A DNA stretch of 64,000 nucleotides from Methanofollis sp. UBA420 (GTDB taxonomy: Archaea > Halobacteriota > Methanomicrobia > Methanomicrobiales > Methanofollaceae), in assembly GCF_002498315.1 (NCBI RefSeq), contig NZ_DAGX01000007.1:248001-312000 (forward strand), given 5' to 3'. The notes below the pieces were generated by a model. That model saw only the letters and a list, made by a program, of their open reading frames with translations, was not told the DNA's origin and did no database searches. Within the stretch, counting starts at the first letter, position 1; each line of letters opens with the position of its first letter. Of this stretch, positions 1 to 8,903 are shown one piece after another. The translations under genes and the position numbers were made by a program.

Positions 1-195
1 CACCCGCGTCACGTAGCCCTTCCTCGAAGGTTCGACAGAGAGCACCTCGCCGTCCAGGCGGCGGACATACTCGGTCGTCGTCTTGATATCTGTCCAGGTG
101 CCGGTCGTCTCCTCTTCGACGAGAGCCTGCGCCGCCGCTTCGGGCGTCGTGTCGGCCCGCGGGCGGAAATAATAGGTTGCCGTAACGTCTGTCAT
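1..195 (-). CDS. rbcL: Type III ribulose-1,5-bisphosphate carboxylase large subunit, N-terminal part (cut by window edge)
   Basis: Only the first 65 codons are present; the gene runs off the left edge. The product begins MTDVTATYYF and carries the RuBisCO N-terminal hallmark TGTWT at about residues 32-36, followed by a typical acidic stretch. Archaeal type III RuBisCO converts ribulose 1,5-bisphosphate plus CO2 to two 3-phosphoglycerates in AMP degradation rather than in a Calvin cycle. A good ribosome site (CAGGAGTGAG) sits just before the ATG. The gene starts 4 bases after the stop of the ribose-1,5-bisphosphate isomerase gene, so the two form an operon whose enzymes act consecutively. Active-site residues lie outside the window and cannot be checked; the identification rests on the N-terminus plus context. 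Confidence 0.87.
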   Translation of the reverse strand, partial: MTDVTATYYFRPRADTTPEAAAQALVEEETTGTWTDIKTTTEYVRRLDGEVLSVEPSRKGYVTRV

Positions 196-199
196 CTTC

Positions 200-1162
200 T
201 CACTCCTGATTTTTCTCGTCTATCTCAAATGCCTTCTGGAAATCCGAGATATCCCATCCCAGGTGGTCCCTGATGATGCAATAGGCCATCTGCGGCGGGA
301 TCGCCCCCATCTCCGTCACGATCAGGTCCACGTACCTCGCGGGCGTCACGTCGAAGGCCGGGTTTCGCACCCGCACATTCGGCAGGGACGCCGCGATCGC
401 CGGGTCGAGCACCTCCGCGGCGTTCCTCTCCTCGATCGCGATCCTCTCGCCCAGGATCGTCCTGGGTGCGAACTTGTACGTCTCCGCGGCCACGACCAGG
501 TTCGTCCGCGCCTCGTGGGCGGCCAGGGCGATCTGTGCCGTGCCGATCTTGTTCACCACCGCCCCGTTCACCGTGATCGCGTCGGCCCCGGTGACGACCA
601 GGTCGACGTCGTTGATGAAGGATCGGACCGCCGAGTCCACGATGAAGTTCGTCCTGATCCCGGCGTCGTTCAGGGTCCTGATCGTGAGGAGGCCCTGGTT
701 CCGCGGCCGCACCTCGGTGGCGAAGACCTCGATCTCCTTCCCCTCCCTGTGGGCGGCGAGGATGCAGGCGAGCGCCGCCTCCGAGTTGCAGTGGGTGAGG
801 ACGACGTCGCCGTCGGCGATGTGGCGGGCGCCGATCTCCCCGATCCTCTCGACCGCGTGTTCGGATGCGAGGACGAAAGAGTCCGCCGCGTCTGTCAGCC
901 CGTCCCGCGCTTCGCGCACCGTCGTCGCCCCGTTCATTCCCCTCATCACGGTCCTCACCGCGTTCGGCAGGGAGACCGCGGTCGGCCTGGTCGAGACGAG
1001 CGTCTCCGCCGCCCTCCCCATCTCCCGCCTGAAGAGGTCGAGGTCATCCGTCTCCAGGCGCCCGGCACGGTCTTTCAGGGCCTCGGCCGCCGCCCTCGCG
1101 ATCCTGCCCGCGCCCCTGATCTCCATGGACCGGATTTTCTCTGCGGTCTGATTCAGCAACAT
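200..1162 (-). CDS. Ribose 1,5-bisphosphate isomerase (aIF2B/MtnA-like fold)
   Basis: This 320-residue protein belongs to the eIF2B alpha/beta/delta-like isomerase family and is best read as ribose-1,5-bisphosphate isomerase, which makes ribulose 1,5-bisphosphate for RuBisCO. The family's likely catalytic pair is visible as Cys125 (in LTHCNSEA) and Asp194 (in VTGADAIT). The NKIGT segment near residues 204-208 and the C-terminal DVTPARYVDLIVTE region are also typical. Translational initiation factor or methylthioribose-1-phosphate isomerase are alternative members of this fold. The immediately downstream RuBisCO gene (4-base gap) strongly favours the AMP-pathway role. The ATG at 1162 lies 54 bases from the divergent HAD gene, so both promoters must share this short AT-rich gap. 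Confidence 0.93.
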   Translation of the reverse strand: MLLNQTAEKIRSMEIRGAGRIARAAAEALKDRAGRLETDDLDLFRREMGRAAETLVSTRPTAVSLPNAVRTVMRGMNGATTVREARDGLTDAADSFVLASEHAVERIGEIGARHIADGDVVLTHCNSEAALACILAAHREGKEIEVFATEVRPRNQGLLTIRTLNDAGIRTNFIVDSAVRSFINDVDLVVTGADAITVNGAVVNKIGTAQIALAAHEARTNLVVAAETYKFAPRTILGERIAIEERNAAEVLDPAIAASLPNVRVRNPAFDVTPARYVDLIVTEMGAIPPQMAYCIIRDHLGWDISDFQKAFEIDEKNQE

Positions 1163-1216
1163 ACTTTAATGGAGTAGATGAATACTCAATCAGATAAGCA
1201 TTACCGGTGAGTATCC

Positions 1217-2044
1217 ATGACCGTTGCAGTAGTATTCGACAGTGCGGGCACACTTTTGCGGAGTTACCGGACGGCGCGGGACGTCGTCACCGGCGAACTC
1301 CTCTCCGACGTCGAGACGACGGTGCTCACCTGTCTCGACCGGTCGCGGGTGCTCATCGCCCTCAACGCCCACTCGCGGGACGTGATCGCGGCGTCGCCCG
1401 ACCAGCTCCTCTCCGCCTATCTCTGCGACCGGAACATCGGCTTCGGGGTCTCCTGCCTCCGCCAGGTCGTCCCGCAGGAACACCTCGCCCGCATCCTGTA
1501 CCAGGACGACACCGCTCAGGTCGAGGACCTCCAGACATGCATCAGAGACGTCTGGACGATCCTGAAGGAGGAGTCCCTCGTCGTGATGGACTCGGGCGCC
1601 ATCCTCAATCTCTCCCGTCCGGGCATCGAGTTCACGGTGACCGCCGGGGGCAGGCCCTTCGAGGGGGCGAAGGAGGCGATGGCCGACCTCCACGCGATGG
1701 GCGTCGCCACCTACATCGCCTCCGGCGACAGGGCGGCCAAACTCGAAAAGATCGCCGACCACCTGGGCATCCCGCGTGACCAGGTCCACGGCATCGCCAC
1801 GCCCTCGATCAAGGCCCAGATCGTCGCCGACCTGAAGCAGTGCTACGACACCGTCGTCATGGTCGGCGACGGCATCAACGACCTCCAGGCCTTCTCGAAG
1901 GCCGATATCGCCATCCTTTCCGAGCAACAGTCGCGGCAGAAACCGAAAAAACTCTGCGATGCGGCCGACTACATCATCGGTAACGTGAGCGATGTCGTGC
2001 CCATTGTCAGGGACCTCTGCGGGGACGAAATTGTCTCGATATAA
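1217..2044 (+). CDS. HAD-superfamily protein resembling a soluble P-type ATPase phosphorylation domain
   Basis: The 275-residue protein has an N-terminal FDSAGTLL motif around Asp8, in the position of the DKTGT phosphorylation loop of P-type ATPases. A C-terminal MVGDGINDLQAF motif binds Mg2+ in that family. No membrane segments are seen, so it is a free-standing cytosolic P-domain-like HAD phosphatase. It is the first gene of the cluster that continues with atwA 54 bases downstream. A GGTGAG ribosome site lies 4 bases before the ATG. The substrate cannot be told from sequence. Position beside the methyl-coenzyme M reductase activation genes suggests, but does not show, a related role. Confidence 0.85.
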   Translation: MTVAVVFDSAGTLLRSYRTARDVVTGELLSDVETTVLTCLDRSRVLIALNAHSRDVIAASPDQLLSAYLCDRNIGFGVSCLRQVVPQEHLARILYQDDTAQVEDLQTCIRDVWTILKEESLVVMDSGAILNLSRPGIEFTVTAGGRPFEGAKEAMADLHAMGVATYIASGDRAAKLEKIADHLGIPRDQVHGIATPSIKAQIVADLKQCYDTVVMVGDGINDLQAFSKADIAILSEQQSRQKPKKLCDAADYIIGNVSDVVPIVRDLCGDEIVSI

Positions 2045-2098
2045 AGGATAATATGATCTGACCTCTACAGTACCCCTGAGGAATCAAAGGAGTAAGGT

Positions 2099-3709
2099 AT
2101 GACCGCATTGATCACAATCGAGAACCTCTGCATGGATTTCAACGGCAAGAGGGCCCTCAACAATATCAATTTCGAGGTTGGGGAGGGTGAGATCGTCGGC
2201 ATCATCGGCAGGAGCGGAGCCGGCAAGACGGTCCTCCTCCACCTGGTCCGGGGGGTCGACCAGCCACCGACGAGTGGAAAGGTGGTCTACCATGTCGCCG
2301 CCTGCGACGGCTGCGACTGGGTGGACGTGCCGGGTGCCGCGGGGAAGACCTGCCCGAAGTGCGGCCATACTCTCCAGGCCGTCGACGTCGACCTCTGGAA
2401 CCCGGCCGAAGAGCCGATGAAGCGCCGGGTCATGGCCAGGTCCGCGATCATGTTCCAGCGGACCTTCGCCCTGTACGGGAACGACCGTGTCATCGAGAAC
2501 GTCCTCCACGCCCTCGAGGACATCGGCTATCCCTCGACGAAGGCGGTCACCAGGGCGGCCGACCTCCTGGACGAGGTCCGCCTCTCCCACAGGATGATGC
2601 ACATCGCCCGCGACCTCTCTGGCGGCGAGAAGCAGCGCGTTGTCCTGGCCCGGCAACTGGCAAAGGAGCCCTGTCTCCTCTTCGCCGACGAACCGACCGG
2701 CACCCTCGACCCGGGTACCGCGACCCTGGTCCACGAGATGCTCAAGGCCGCCGCGGAGACGAACGACATGGGCATGATGGTCACCTCCCACTTCTCTCAG
2801 GTGATCGAGGACGTCGCTGACCGTGCGATCATGCTGAAAGACGGCGAGATCGACCTGATCGGTTCGCCGGAGGAGGTGATCCACCACTTCATGGAGGGCT
2901 ACACCGATACCGAGGTCTACGAGAGGGCAGAACTCGGTGCAGATGTCCTCCAGTCGCGTGACGTGATCAAGAGGTACCTCTCCGTGGACAGGGGCATGGT
3001 CAAGGCGGTCGACGGCGTCTCTTTCGAGGTGAAGGAGAAGGAGATCTTCGGGATCATCGGGAAGAGCGGCGCCGGCAAGACGACCCTCTCCCGCATGATC
3101 TCCGGGATCATCGAACCGACGAGCGGCGAGATGAACATCAGGATCGGCGACGAGTGGGTGGACATGACCAAGCCCGGCATCGAGCACCGGGGCCGTGCGA
3201 AGGGCTATATCGGCCTCCTCCACCAGGAGTACGACCTCTACCCGCACCGTTCCGTCCTCGACAACCTCACCGACGCGATCGGCCTGGAGTTCCCGAAGGA
3301 ACTGGCGATCAGGAAGGCGATCATCACCCTGAAGATGGCCGGTTTCCCGGAGGAGAAGAGCCGCGAGATCCTCAACCGCAAACCGAGCGAACTCTCCGAA
3401 GGCGAGAAGCACCGGGTCGCCCTTGCGCAGGTGCTCATCAGGGAGCCGCGGATCGTCATCCTGGATGAACCGACGGGCACGATGGACCCGATCACGAAGA
3501 TCGACGTGAAGCACTCGATCATGCACGCCCGCGAGCAGATGGACGAGACCTTTATCGTCGTCTCCCATGACATGGCATTCGTGCGCGACATCTGCGACAG
3601 GATCGCCCTGATGCGGGGCGGGAAGATCATCGCCCTCGGCGAACCGAAAGAGGTCCTCGCCAGGCTGACAGACGAAGAACGCGAGATCATGGGGAAGGCC
3701 CAGGACTAG
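2099..3709 (+). CDS. atwA: Methyl-coenzyme M reductase system component A2, twin ABC ATPase
   Basis: The 536-residue cytosolic protein contains two ABC ATPase domains and no membrane segments. The first Walker A is GRSGAGKT (37-44), with signature LSGGEKQRV near 172. The second Walker A is GKSGAGKT near 320, with signature LSEGEKHRV near 430. An insert in the first domain carries CxxC...CxxC cysteines (C69, C72, C85, C88), a likely zinc or Fe-S knuckle. Component A2 is the ATP-dependent factor in reductive activation of methyl-coenzyme M reductase (Ni(II)/Ni(III) to Ni(I) F430). It is followed 8 bases later by marker protein 3, matching its known partners. An AAAGGAG ribosome site precedes the ATG. 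Annotation as a transporter ATPase would be misleading. Confidence 0.93.
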   Translation: MTALITIENLCMDFNGKRALNNINFEVGEGEIVGIIGRSGAGKTVLLHLVRGVDQPPTSGKVVYHVAACDGCDWVDVPGAAGKTCPKCGHTLQAVDVDLWNPAEEPMKRRVMARSAIMFQRTFALYGNDRVIENVLHALEDIGYPSTKAVTRAADLLDEVRLSHRMMHIARDLSGGEKQRVVLARQLAKEPCLLFADEPTGTLDPGTATLVHEMLKAAAETNDMGMMVTSHFSQVIEDVADRAIMLKDGEIDLIGSPEEVIHHFMEGYTDTEVYERAELGADVLQSRDVIKRYLSVDRGMVKAVDGVSFEVKEKEIFGIIGKSGAGKTTLSRMISGIIEPTSGEMNIRIGDEWVDMTKPGIEHRGRAKGYIGLLHQEYDLYPHRSVLDNLTDAIGLEFPKELAIRKAIITLKMAGFPEEKSREILNRKPSELSEGEKHRVALAQVLIREPRIVILDEPTGTMDPITKIDVKHSIMHAREQMDETFIVVSHDMAFVRDICDRIALMRGGKIIALGEPKEVLARLTDEEREIMGKAQD

Positions 3710-3717
3710 GTGGAGTC

Positions 3718-5247
3718 ATGCACGTCCTCCTTGACGGGAGACCGGTGGAGGCCGGTGCCGGGGCGACGCTCGGCGACCTCCTCCCTGACCTGGACGGGTC
3801 GTATGTCGTGGCAGTGATCCGCCCGCAGGCGATGGAGGCGGCGCAGACCGGACATATCCGCCTTGTGACCACGGCGGGCGAGGTCGTGATCGAGACCACG
3901 CCTCTTTTTTCGACATATTTTGGCAACGAAACAATCCCGGCCCCTCTCTCTCTCCGCTGGAGCGACCGGTACGCCGCCGCGTTCGGGCCCTTTCCCTCGG
4001 GCGTCTCGCCCGACAGGAGGCCGCACCGGTACGCCCGCGGCGACGTCGTTCTCGGGTGTGCGGGCTATGACCCGGCACGTTCTGTCCTGCTCTTCGCCCG
4101 CGCCGACCACAGGGCCGACTTTGGCTCCGGCGCGGACGGCGGGGTCGTCGGCACGATCGTCAGCGGCCGTGGCGTCATCGACCGCTGGACGGCGGGCGAC
4201 GCGGTCACCGCGGTCGAGAGGGTCGTCTCCTGGGCCGATCGGTCCACGTCGTTCACGACCGCCGACCCGGCGACGCCCCTCGAAGAGGGGTGCGAGGTCG
4301 TCACCCGCGTCGAGGTGACGGCCGAGGGCTACGGCGGCGACGTTGTCGGGACGAAGACCGCGAGGAGCGTCGAGCACCTCGTCCTCTCCCTGGAGGATGG
4401 GTTCTTCTCGGTCGGCAGGGCGGCGTCCACCTTCATCAGGGACGAGACCATGGTCCCGATGGACGTCTCGATGGACCTGAAAAAGCCGCGGCGCGAGGGT
4501 GCGGTCACTGTCAGGGCGGCAGGCGGATCCCGCGGCGGGATCTATATGTACCGCGAGGAGATCCCGAGCCACCCGGCACACACTCTCGTCGGGCATGTCG
4601 CCCACGGCATCGAGATCGTGAAACTTGCGGAGAGCGGGCAGCGCTTCAGGGTCTCTGTCGACCCGCCCAGGTTCGACCTGGTGGGCCTCCCCCTCGCCGA
4701 GGCGCGGGCGATCGCGGAGGGGCGCGGCATCGGGGTCGAGTTGAAAGGCGAGGGCGACGACCTCATCGTCGTCGGCCAGGCGCCGGGGACGACACTCGAA
4801 GCACTTGCGAAAGGATCGGTCGTCCTCTCTGTCCTCCAGGCGGAGAAGGTCGTCGGCATCACTCTCGACGACGCCCACGCCCCGGCCACCTGCGACATCT
4901 TCAGGCGGGCAACGGGCCTCAAGACCCATGCGGTCGGGTCGATGCCCGTCCTCTTCACCTTCGAGGACGTCACCCTCTTCCAGCCGAAGATCAAGAAGAG
5001 CGTCAACATCCTCCCGGAGAATGTCCCGAAAGACCACGTGCCCGCGGCCTCCCTCGCGATGACAAACGAGTCGCGCCGCGGCGCCGGCATGGTCGGCGTG
5101 CGGGCGACCGACAACTCCGAGTTCGGCCCGACGTCGGAACCCTTCGAGAGCACGAACCTCATCGGCACGGTGCTCGACCTGGAGAAGGTCGCCCGCTTCA
5201 AGGAAGGGGAGACCGTCTATGTGCGGGAGGTGAAGCGCCGTGGCTGA
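3718..5247 (+). CDS. mmp3: Methanogenesis marker protein 3 (UPF0288 family)
   Basis: The 509-residue protein starts MHVLLDGRPV with a small ubiquitin-like or TGS-like N-terminal segment, then a long alpha/beta region. It matches the methanogen-only marker 3/UPF0288 family in length and conserved stretches such as TPLFSTYFGNETIP (about residues 61-74) and the EPFESTNLIGTVL region near the C-terminus. The family is known as part of the protein complex that activates methyl-coenzyme M reductase together with A2. Its gene lies between atwA (8-base gap) and marker 6 (8-base overlap), as expected for a co-translated complex. Its exact biochemical function is not evident from sequence. Confidence 0.9.
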   Translation: MHVLLDGRPVEAGAGATLGDLLPDLDGSYVVAVIRPQAMEAAQTGHIRLVTTAGEVVIETTPLFSTYFGNETIPAPLSLRWSDRYAAAFGPFPSGVSPDRRPHRYARGDVVLGCAGYDPARSVLLFARADHRADFGSGADGGVVGTIVSGRGVIDRWTAGDAVTAVERVVSWADRSTSFTTADPATPLEEGCEVVTRVEVTAEGYGGDVVGTKTARSVEHLVLSLEDGFFSVGRAASTFIRDETMVPMDVSMDLKKPRREGAVTVRAAGGSRGGIYMYREEIPSHPAHTLVGHVAHGIEIVKLAESGQRFRVSVDPPRFDLVGLPLAEARAIAEGRGIGVELKGEGDDLIVVGQAPGTTLEALAKGSVVLSVLQAEKVVGITLDDAHAPATCDIFRRATGLKTHAVGSMPVLFTFEDVTLFQPKIKKSVNILPENVPKDHVPAASLAMTNESRRGAGMVGVRATDNSEFGPTSEPFESTNLIGTVLDLEKVARFKEGETVYVREVKRRG

Positions 5248-5680
5248 GTATGTCCCGAAATATGTCGGCACCGTGACAAAGTACGTCTTCGTCGAGTCGC
5301 CCCTCCTCACCCCGAAGGACCTGGCGGTCAGGGCCTACGAGATATCGGGCGGCGTCATGATCAAGGAGACCTGTTTCGGCCTCCAGGTGACAGGCACGCC
5401 CGACGAGGTCGAGGCCCTGGTGGCGAAGGTCAGGGAGTTCGACCCGTCCCACATCTTCGTGAAGGACCGGGGCTTTCCCCCCGGCGACGAACGCCGCTGC
5501 CGGGCGAACCTCGGCGGGGCGAGGCCGGGCTACCTCGGCCACGAGTTCGAGATGAAGAAGGTCCGGTACATCTCGAAGGGTCTGGAGGCGGCCGCGGCGA
5601 CGGTCCCGCCCCTGCCTGAAAAACCGAAACCCCTGGACGCACGGAGACTGAAAGAAATGATGGACGCAGAGGAGCCGTAA
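5240..5680 (+). CDS. mmp6: Methanogenesis marker protein 6
   Basis: The 146-residue protein (start MAEYVPKYVG) matches methanogenesis marker 6 in size and in conserved segments such as KETCFGLQVTG and VKDRGFPPGDERRCR. It carries Cys residues within both conserved stretches (ETCFG, RRCRA), which could bind a metal or cluster, although that is inference. The start codon lies 8 bases inside the end of mmp3 and the next gene begins 3 bases after its stop, so translation is coupled. The family is restricted to methane-cycling archaea and is associated with methyl-coenzyme M reductase activation. No transmembrane or signal sequence is present. Confidence 0.9.
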   Translation: MAEYVPKYVGTVTKYVFVESPLLTPKDLAVRAYEISGGVMIKETCFGLQVTGTPDEVEALVAKVREFDPSHIFVKDRGFPPGDERRCRANLGGARPGYLGHEFEMKKVRYISKGLEAAAATVPPLPEKPKPLDARRLKEMMDAEEP

Positions 5681-5683
5681 AAA

Positions 5684-6136
5684 ATGGCGAAGGTATTTAT
5701 TTATCCGGCGACGAGCCTCATCCTCTCAGATATGGTCGCCAGGTTCGGGCACGAACCTCTCGGATCGGCGATCGGCATACGCGAACGTATCCAGACTCCG
5801 GGCTTCGAGAGCCCGCCCCTCCAGATCACCCCCGAGGAACCGAAGAAGGGGCTGAAATGGGCGGCCGTCGAGGTGCCGTCAGGGGTCAGGGGGAGGATGG
5901 CCGTGTACGGCCCCCTGATCGAGGCGGCAGAGGCCGCGGTCATCGTCAGGGACCCGGAGTTCGCCTTCGGGTGCATGGGGTGCGCCCGGACGAACGAATT
6001 GATCCTCTTCCACCTGCGGAACATGGGCATCCCCGTCCTCGAACTCGACTACCCCACCTCCGACAACGAAGGCGTCGCCTTCGTCGCCGCGATCAGGGAG
6101 TTCCTTGGCGGTCTTCCGAAGGAGGGATCGCCATGA
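5684..6136 (+). CDS. mmp5: Methanogenesis marker protein 5
   Basis: This 150-residue protein is recognised as methanogenesis marker 5 by its start (MAKVFIYPATSLILSDMV) and the segment FAFGCMGCARTNEL. That segment contains a CMGC pair of cysteines at about residues 97-100, suitable for metal or Fe-S binding. It lies between markers 6 and 15 and its stop overlaps the start of the marker 15 gene (ATGA). The family occurs in methanogens and related methane-cycling archaea. The conserved cysteines and pairing with marker 15, an ASKHA ATPase, hint at cluster or redox chemistry. That is an inference, not established here. Confidence 0.9.
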   Translation: MAKVFIYPATSLILSDMVARFGHEPLGSAIGIRERIQTPGFESPPLQITPEEPKKGLKWAAVEVPSGVRGRMAVYGPLIEAAEAAVIVRDPEFAFGCMGCARTNELILFHLRNMGIPVLELDYPTSDNEGVAFVAAIREFLGGLPKEGSP

Positions 6137-7371
6137 CTGAGAAGGTGCGGATCGCGCAACTCTCCTGCGGGCCCGAGTACTCGGGCGTCCAGAAGGAGAT
6201 CAACGAGGCGGCGGCGATGGTCGACGCCGAGGTCTTCTTCCCCGACATCATGCTCGACGACGTGCGGGAGGGCTTCGAGAGCTTCGGCCTCGACGTCCGG
6301 AGTCCTGACCTGAAACTTGCGATCGGGCGGGCGAAGGCCCTCGTCGACGGGAAGATCGACGCCGACGCCGTCTTCATCGCCACCTGCTTCAGGTGTGCCG
6401 AGGCGGCGATCGTGAGAAACGAACTCCGCCGGTATATCCACGAGAACTCCAGCCTCCCGGTCGTCTCGTACTCCTTCACCGAGAGGACGACCGCGGGCAC
6501 CCTCCTCACCAGGATGGAGGCCCTGACCACCATCGCCCGGCGCCGCGCCCTCCTCGCCCGCGAGGAGCAGGAAGGGATCACCATGGGCATTGACTCGGGT
6601 TCGTCGACGACGAAGGCGGTGGTCATGAAGGAGAACGAGATCGTCGGCACGGGCTGGCTCCCGACGACGGAGGTGCTGAAGAGCGCCGAAGGGGTTGTCG
6701 ACCTCGCCCTCGCTGAGGCCGGCCTCACCTTGAACGACATCCAGGCGATCGGGACGACCGGGTACGGTCGGTACCTCGTTGGCAAACACTTCAATGCGCA
6801 GCTCGTCCAGGAGGAACTGACCGTCAACTCGAAGGGTGCGGTCTACCTTGCCGACAGGCAGCACGGCCCCGCGACGGTCATCGACATCGGCGGCATGGAC
6901 AACAAGGCGATCACGGTCCAGGACGGGATACCCGGCATGTTCACGATGGGCGGGATCTGCGCCGGGGCGTCGGGCCGTTTCCTGGAGATGACCGCGAAGC
7001 GCCTGGGCATCGACATCACCGAACTCGGCCCCCTCGCGATGAAGGGGATGGGCGATAAGGTGCCGATGAACTCGTACTGCATCGTCTTCGGGACGCAGAG
7101 CCTGGTGAACGCCCTTGCCGAGGGGAGCGCCCGCGAGGACGTCGCCGCGGCGGCCTGCCACTCGGTGGCCGAACAGGTCTTCGAGCAGCAGCTTCAGGAG
7201 GTGGACATCAAGGAGCCGGTGATCATGGTCGGCGGCACCTCCCTGATCCAGGGGCTGGTGTACGCGATGGGCCAGCTCCTCCAGACCGAGGTCGTCGTCC
7301 CGCACCATTCCCAGTATATCGGTGCGGTGGGGTGCGCCCTGCTGGCTTCGGGTTTCGTGAAGGGAGAGTAG
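6133..7371 (+). CDS. mmp15: Methanogenesis marker protein 15, BadF/BcrA-type ASKHA ATPase
   Basis: The 412-residue protein has an N-terminal domain of about 140 residues with several Cys (for example LSCGPEYSG and ATCFRCAEA). An actin/hexokinase-like ATPase domain follows, starting GIDSGSSTTKAVV. The signature GGICAGASGRFLE (Cys276) matches the cluster-binding segment of 2-hydroxyacyl-CoA dehydratase activators, where two subunits share a [4Fe-4S]. Such activators use ATP to drive low-potential electron transfer, which would suit activation of methyl-coenzyme M reductase. A longer reading frame is open upstream, but the ATG at 6133 overlaps the mmp5 stop and follows GGAGGG. That is the natural start and gives the usual family length. 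Confidence 0.91.
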   Translation: MTEKVRIAQLSCGPEYSGVQKEINEAAAMVDAEVFFPDIMLDDVREGFESFGLDVRSPDLKLAIGRAKALVDGKIDADAVFIATCFRCAEAAIVRNELRRYIHENSSLPVVSYSFTERTTAGTLLTRMEALTTIARRRALLAREEQEGITMGIDSGSSTTKAVVMKENEIVGTGWLPTTEVLKSAEGVVDLALAEAGLTLNDIQAIGTTGYGRYLVGKHFNAQLVQEELTVNSKGAVYLADRQHGPATVIDIGGMDNKAITVQDGIPGMFTMGGICAGASGRFLEMTAKRLGIDITELGPLAMKGMGDKVPMNSYCIVFGTQSLVNALAEGSAREDVAAAACHSVAEQVFEQQLQEVDIKEPVIMVGGTSLIQGLVYAMGQLLQTEVVVPHHSQYIGAVGCALLASGFVKGE

Positions 7372-7375
7372 GAGA

Positions 7376-7966
7376 ATGGCCGCGCTTGAATACTTCGTCG
7401 TCGAATGCACCGAGGAGAAGGGGAGGGAGGCATACGAGAGGATCGCAAACGACGTCCTCCTCGATCTCGACCTCGTGCGGGTCGTCTCGAAACTCCACAT
7501 CTTCATCGACCCGCATGTGCCGGTCTTTGTCGCGGTCGGGGCGACCCACGCCCTTGGAGGCCCGGTGCGGGTGCGTGACTTCGCCGACGTGAACGTGGAC
7601 GAGGAAGGGCGGGCCGTCCTCTCGATCGGGGACGAGACCTATCTTGCGCCGATGCTCCAGGCCCTCTGGGACCGTTTCGGCAAGGACGATGTCGAGCAGC
7701 CCGACCGTTTTTCTGTCGTCGTGACGGTGCCGAAAGGGGAGGACCCGCGGGCGATCGAGGAGATCGTCGTCGCACGCCCGGAGGAGGGCCTCTATAAGGA
7801 CCTCGTGTACGCCCTCCAGATCATCGCCCCCGAGGGGTTCAAGGTGCGCCGGGAGTACCATAGAGAGGGGGTCTTTTACTATGTGGCGAGCGAGAACACC
7901 CTCGACCCCGAGGTCGTCGAGACCCTGGTCGCGGAGAAGATGAAACTGATCGGGGTGAGCCTGTGA
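7376..7966 (+). CDS. mmp17: Methanogenesis marker protein 17
   Basis: The 196-residue cytosolic protein begins MAALEYFVVECTEEKG and matches methanogenesis marker 17 in size, start and gene position. Known family members are components of the multi-protein complex that reductively activates methyl-coenzyme M reductase, with A2, McrC and markers 3 and 7. The gene begins 4 bases after mmp15 and overlaps the next gene (mmp7) by 4 bases. No catalytic motif is visible; a scaffold or cluster-carrying role is possible. Confidence 0.88.
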   Translation: MAALEYFVVECTEEKGREAYERIANDVLLDLDLVRVVSKLHIFIDPHVPVFVAVGATHALGGPVRVRDFADVNVDEEGRAVLSIGDETYLAPMLQALWDRFGKDDVEQPDRFSVVVTVPKGEDPRAIEEIVVARPEEGLYKDLVYALQIIAPEGFKVRREYHREGVFYYVASENTLDPEVVETLVAEKMKLIGVSL

Positions 7967-8901
7967 TCTTTGTGCCCATCACCTACAAGGGGGGTGTCTT
8001 CAGGCACGACGAGGTCGTCGACCTCATCGAGGATCTCGGCGGCTACATCGTGCAGAAGCACATGATCGCCCAGGAGGTCGTCCTCCAGTGCCTGGTGCCG
8101 AAGGAAGACGTGGAACTGATCCGGACGGTCGGCAGGCCTCTCGGCGGCGAGGTGACGGTCGCGCCCCTCGTCGGCACGGAGATCGCCGTCGTCTCCCCGT
8201 CCCTGGAGATCCACCACCTCCCCCACTCGTCCTGCGACGTCGCGGAGTACCTGCGGCGGGCCGGGGCGAAGACGAACATGGTCGGGCTTGCCCGCGGGTT
8301 CGGCAAGAGGATCGCGAACCTCAATGTGGAGGAGAGGGACACGATCAACGAGCACGACCTTGCGGTCTATGTGCTCGGCAACTTCGAGACCTGTATCGAG
8401 GAGAAGTTCCCCCATCTCCGCCGGGGCATCCACGTGCCGATCGTCCTCACCGGCGCTCCGCCGACAGACCGCCTGAAGGCGGTCATCGACCCGCCCGTGG
8501 AGGGTTATGTCGGCGAGATGGGCCGCCTCATGCACAGGACGAAGCGGCCTGAGGAACTCTCCGTCCTGGACGTGATGGTGGAGGAGGTGGCACGGGTGCT
8601 CGACGAGAGGCGGGCCGTGATCGCGAAGGATCCCCTCTCTGTCTCCCCGGCACGCCTGATGGACGTGATCCTGGAGAAAGTCCCTGAGGTCCATGCTGTC
8701 ACCCACCCAACGCCTGTCACCGTCCAGATGGTGGGTCTGCGGGTGAAACTCCCGTATGAATCATATGCAAAGGGCCTCCGGACTCTGGAGATCGAGGAGG
8801 GCGTCACCGTCGGCGATGTCGCCGACGTCCTCCCGTCGAAAATGAGAAACTACATCTGGATCCGGATAAAACCCTTCTCTGAAACCAATACCATGGTGTA
8901 A
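7963..8901 (+). CDS. mmp7: Methanogenesis marker protein 7
   Basis: This 312-residue protein is recognised as methanogenesis marker 7 by its N-terminus (MIFVPITYKGGVFRHDE), the PHSSCDVAEYLRRAGAKTN segment, the GNFETCIEEKFP segment and its length. The conserved Cys residues in both segments are candidates for metallocluster ligands. Marker 7 is a known member of the methyl-coenzyme M reductase activation complex. The start is a GTG (4-base overlap with mmp17). The gene ends 2 bases before an AhpD-like gene, so that gene is likely the last in the same transcript. Confidence 0.9.
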   Translation: MIFVPITYKGGVFRHDEVVDLIEDLGGYIVQKHMIAQEVVLQCLVPKEDVELIRTVGRPLGGEVTVAPLVGTEIAVVSPSLEIHHLPHSSCDVAEYLRRAGAKTNMVGLARGFGKRIANLNVEERDTINEHDLAVYVLGNFETCIEEKFPHLRRGIHVPIVLTGAPPTDRLKAVIDPPVEGYVGEMGRLMHRTKRPEELSVLDVMVEEVARVLDERRAVIAKDPLSVSPARLMDVILEKVPEVHAVTHPTPVTVQMVGLRVKLPYESYAKGLRTLEIEEGVTVGDVADVLPSKMRNYIWIRIKPFSETNTMV

Positions 8902-8903
8902 AG

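Noticed and set aside
263..1177. Long plus-strand open frame (304 codons) opposite the R15P isomerase gene
   Set aside because: It is rich in Arg, His, Pro and Gly with no domain signal, as expected for the antisense of a GC-rich gene. The opposite strand encodes a clear enzyme.
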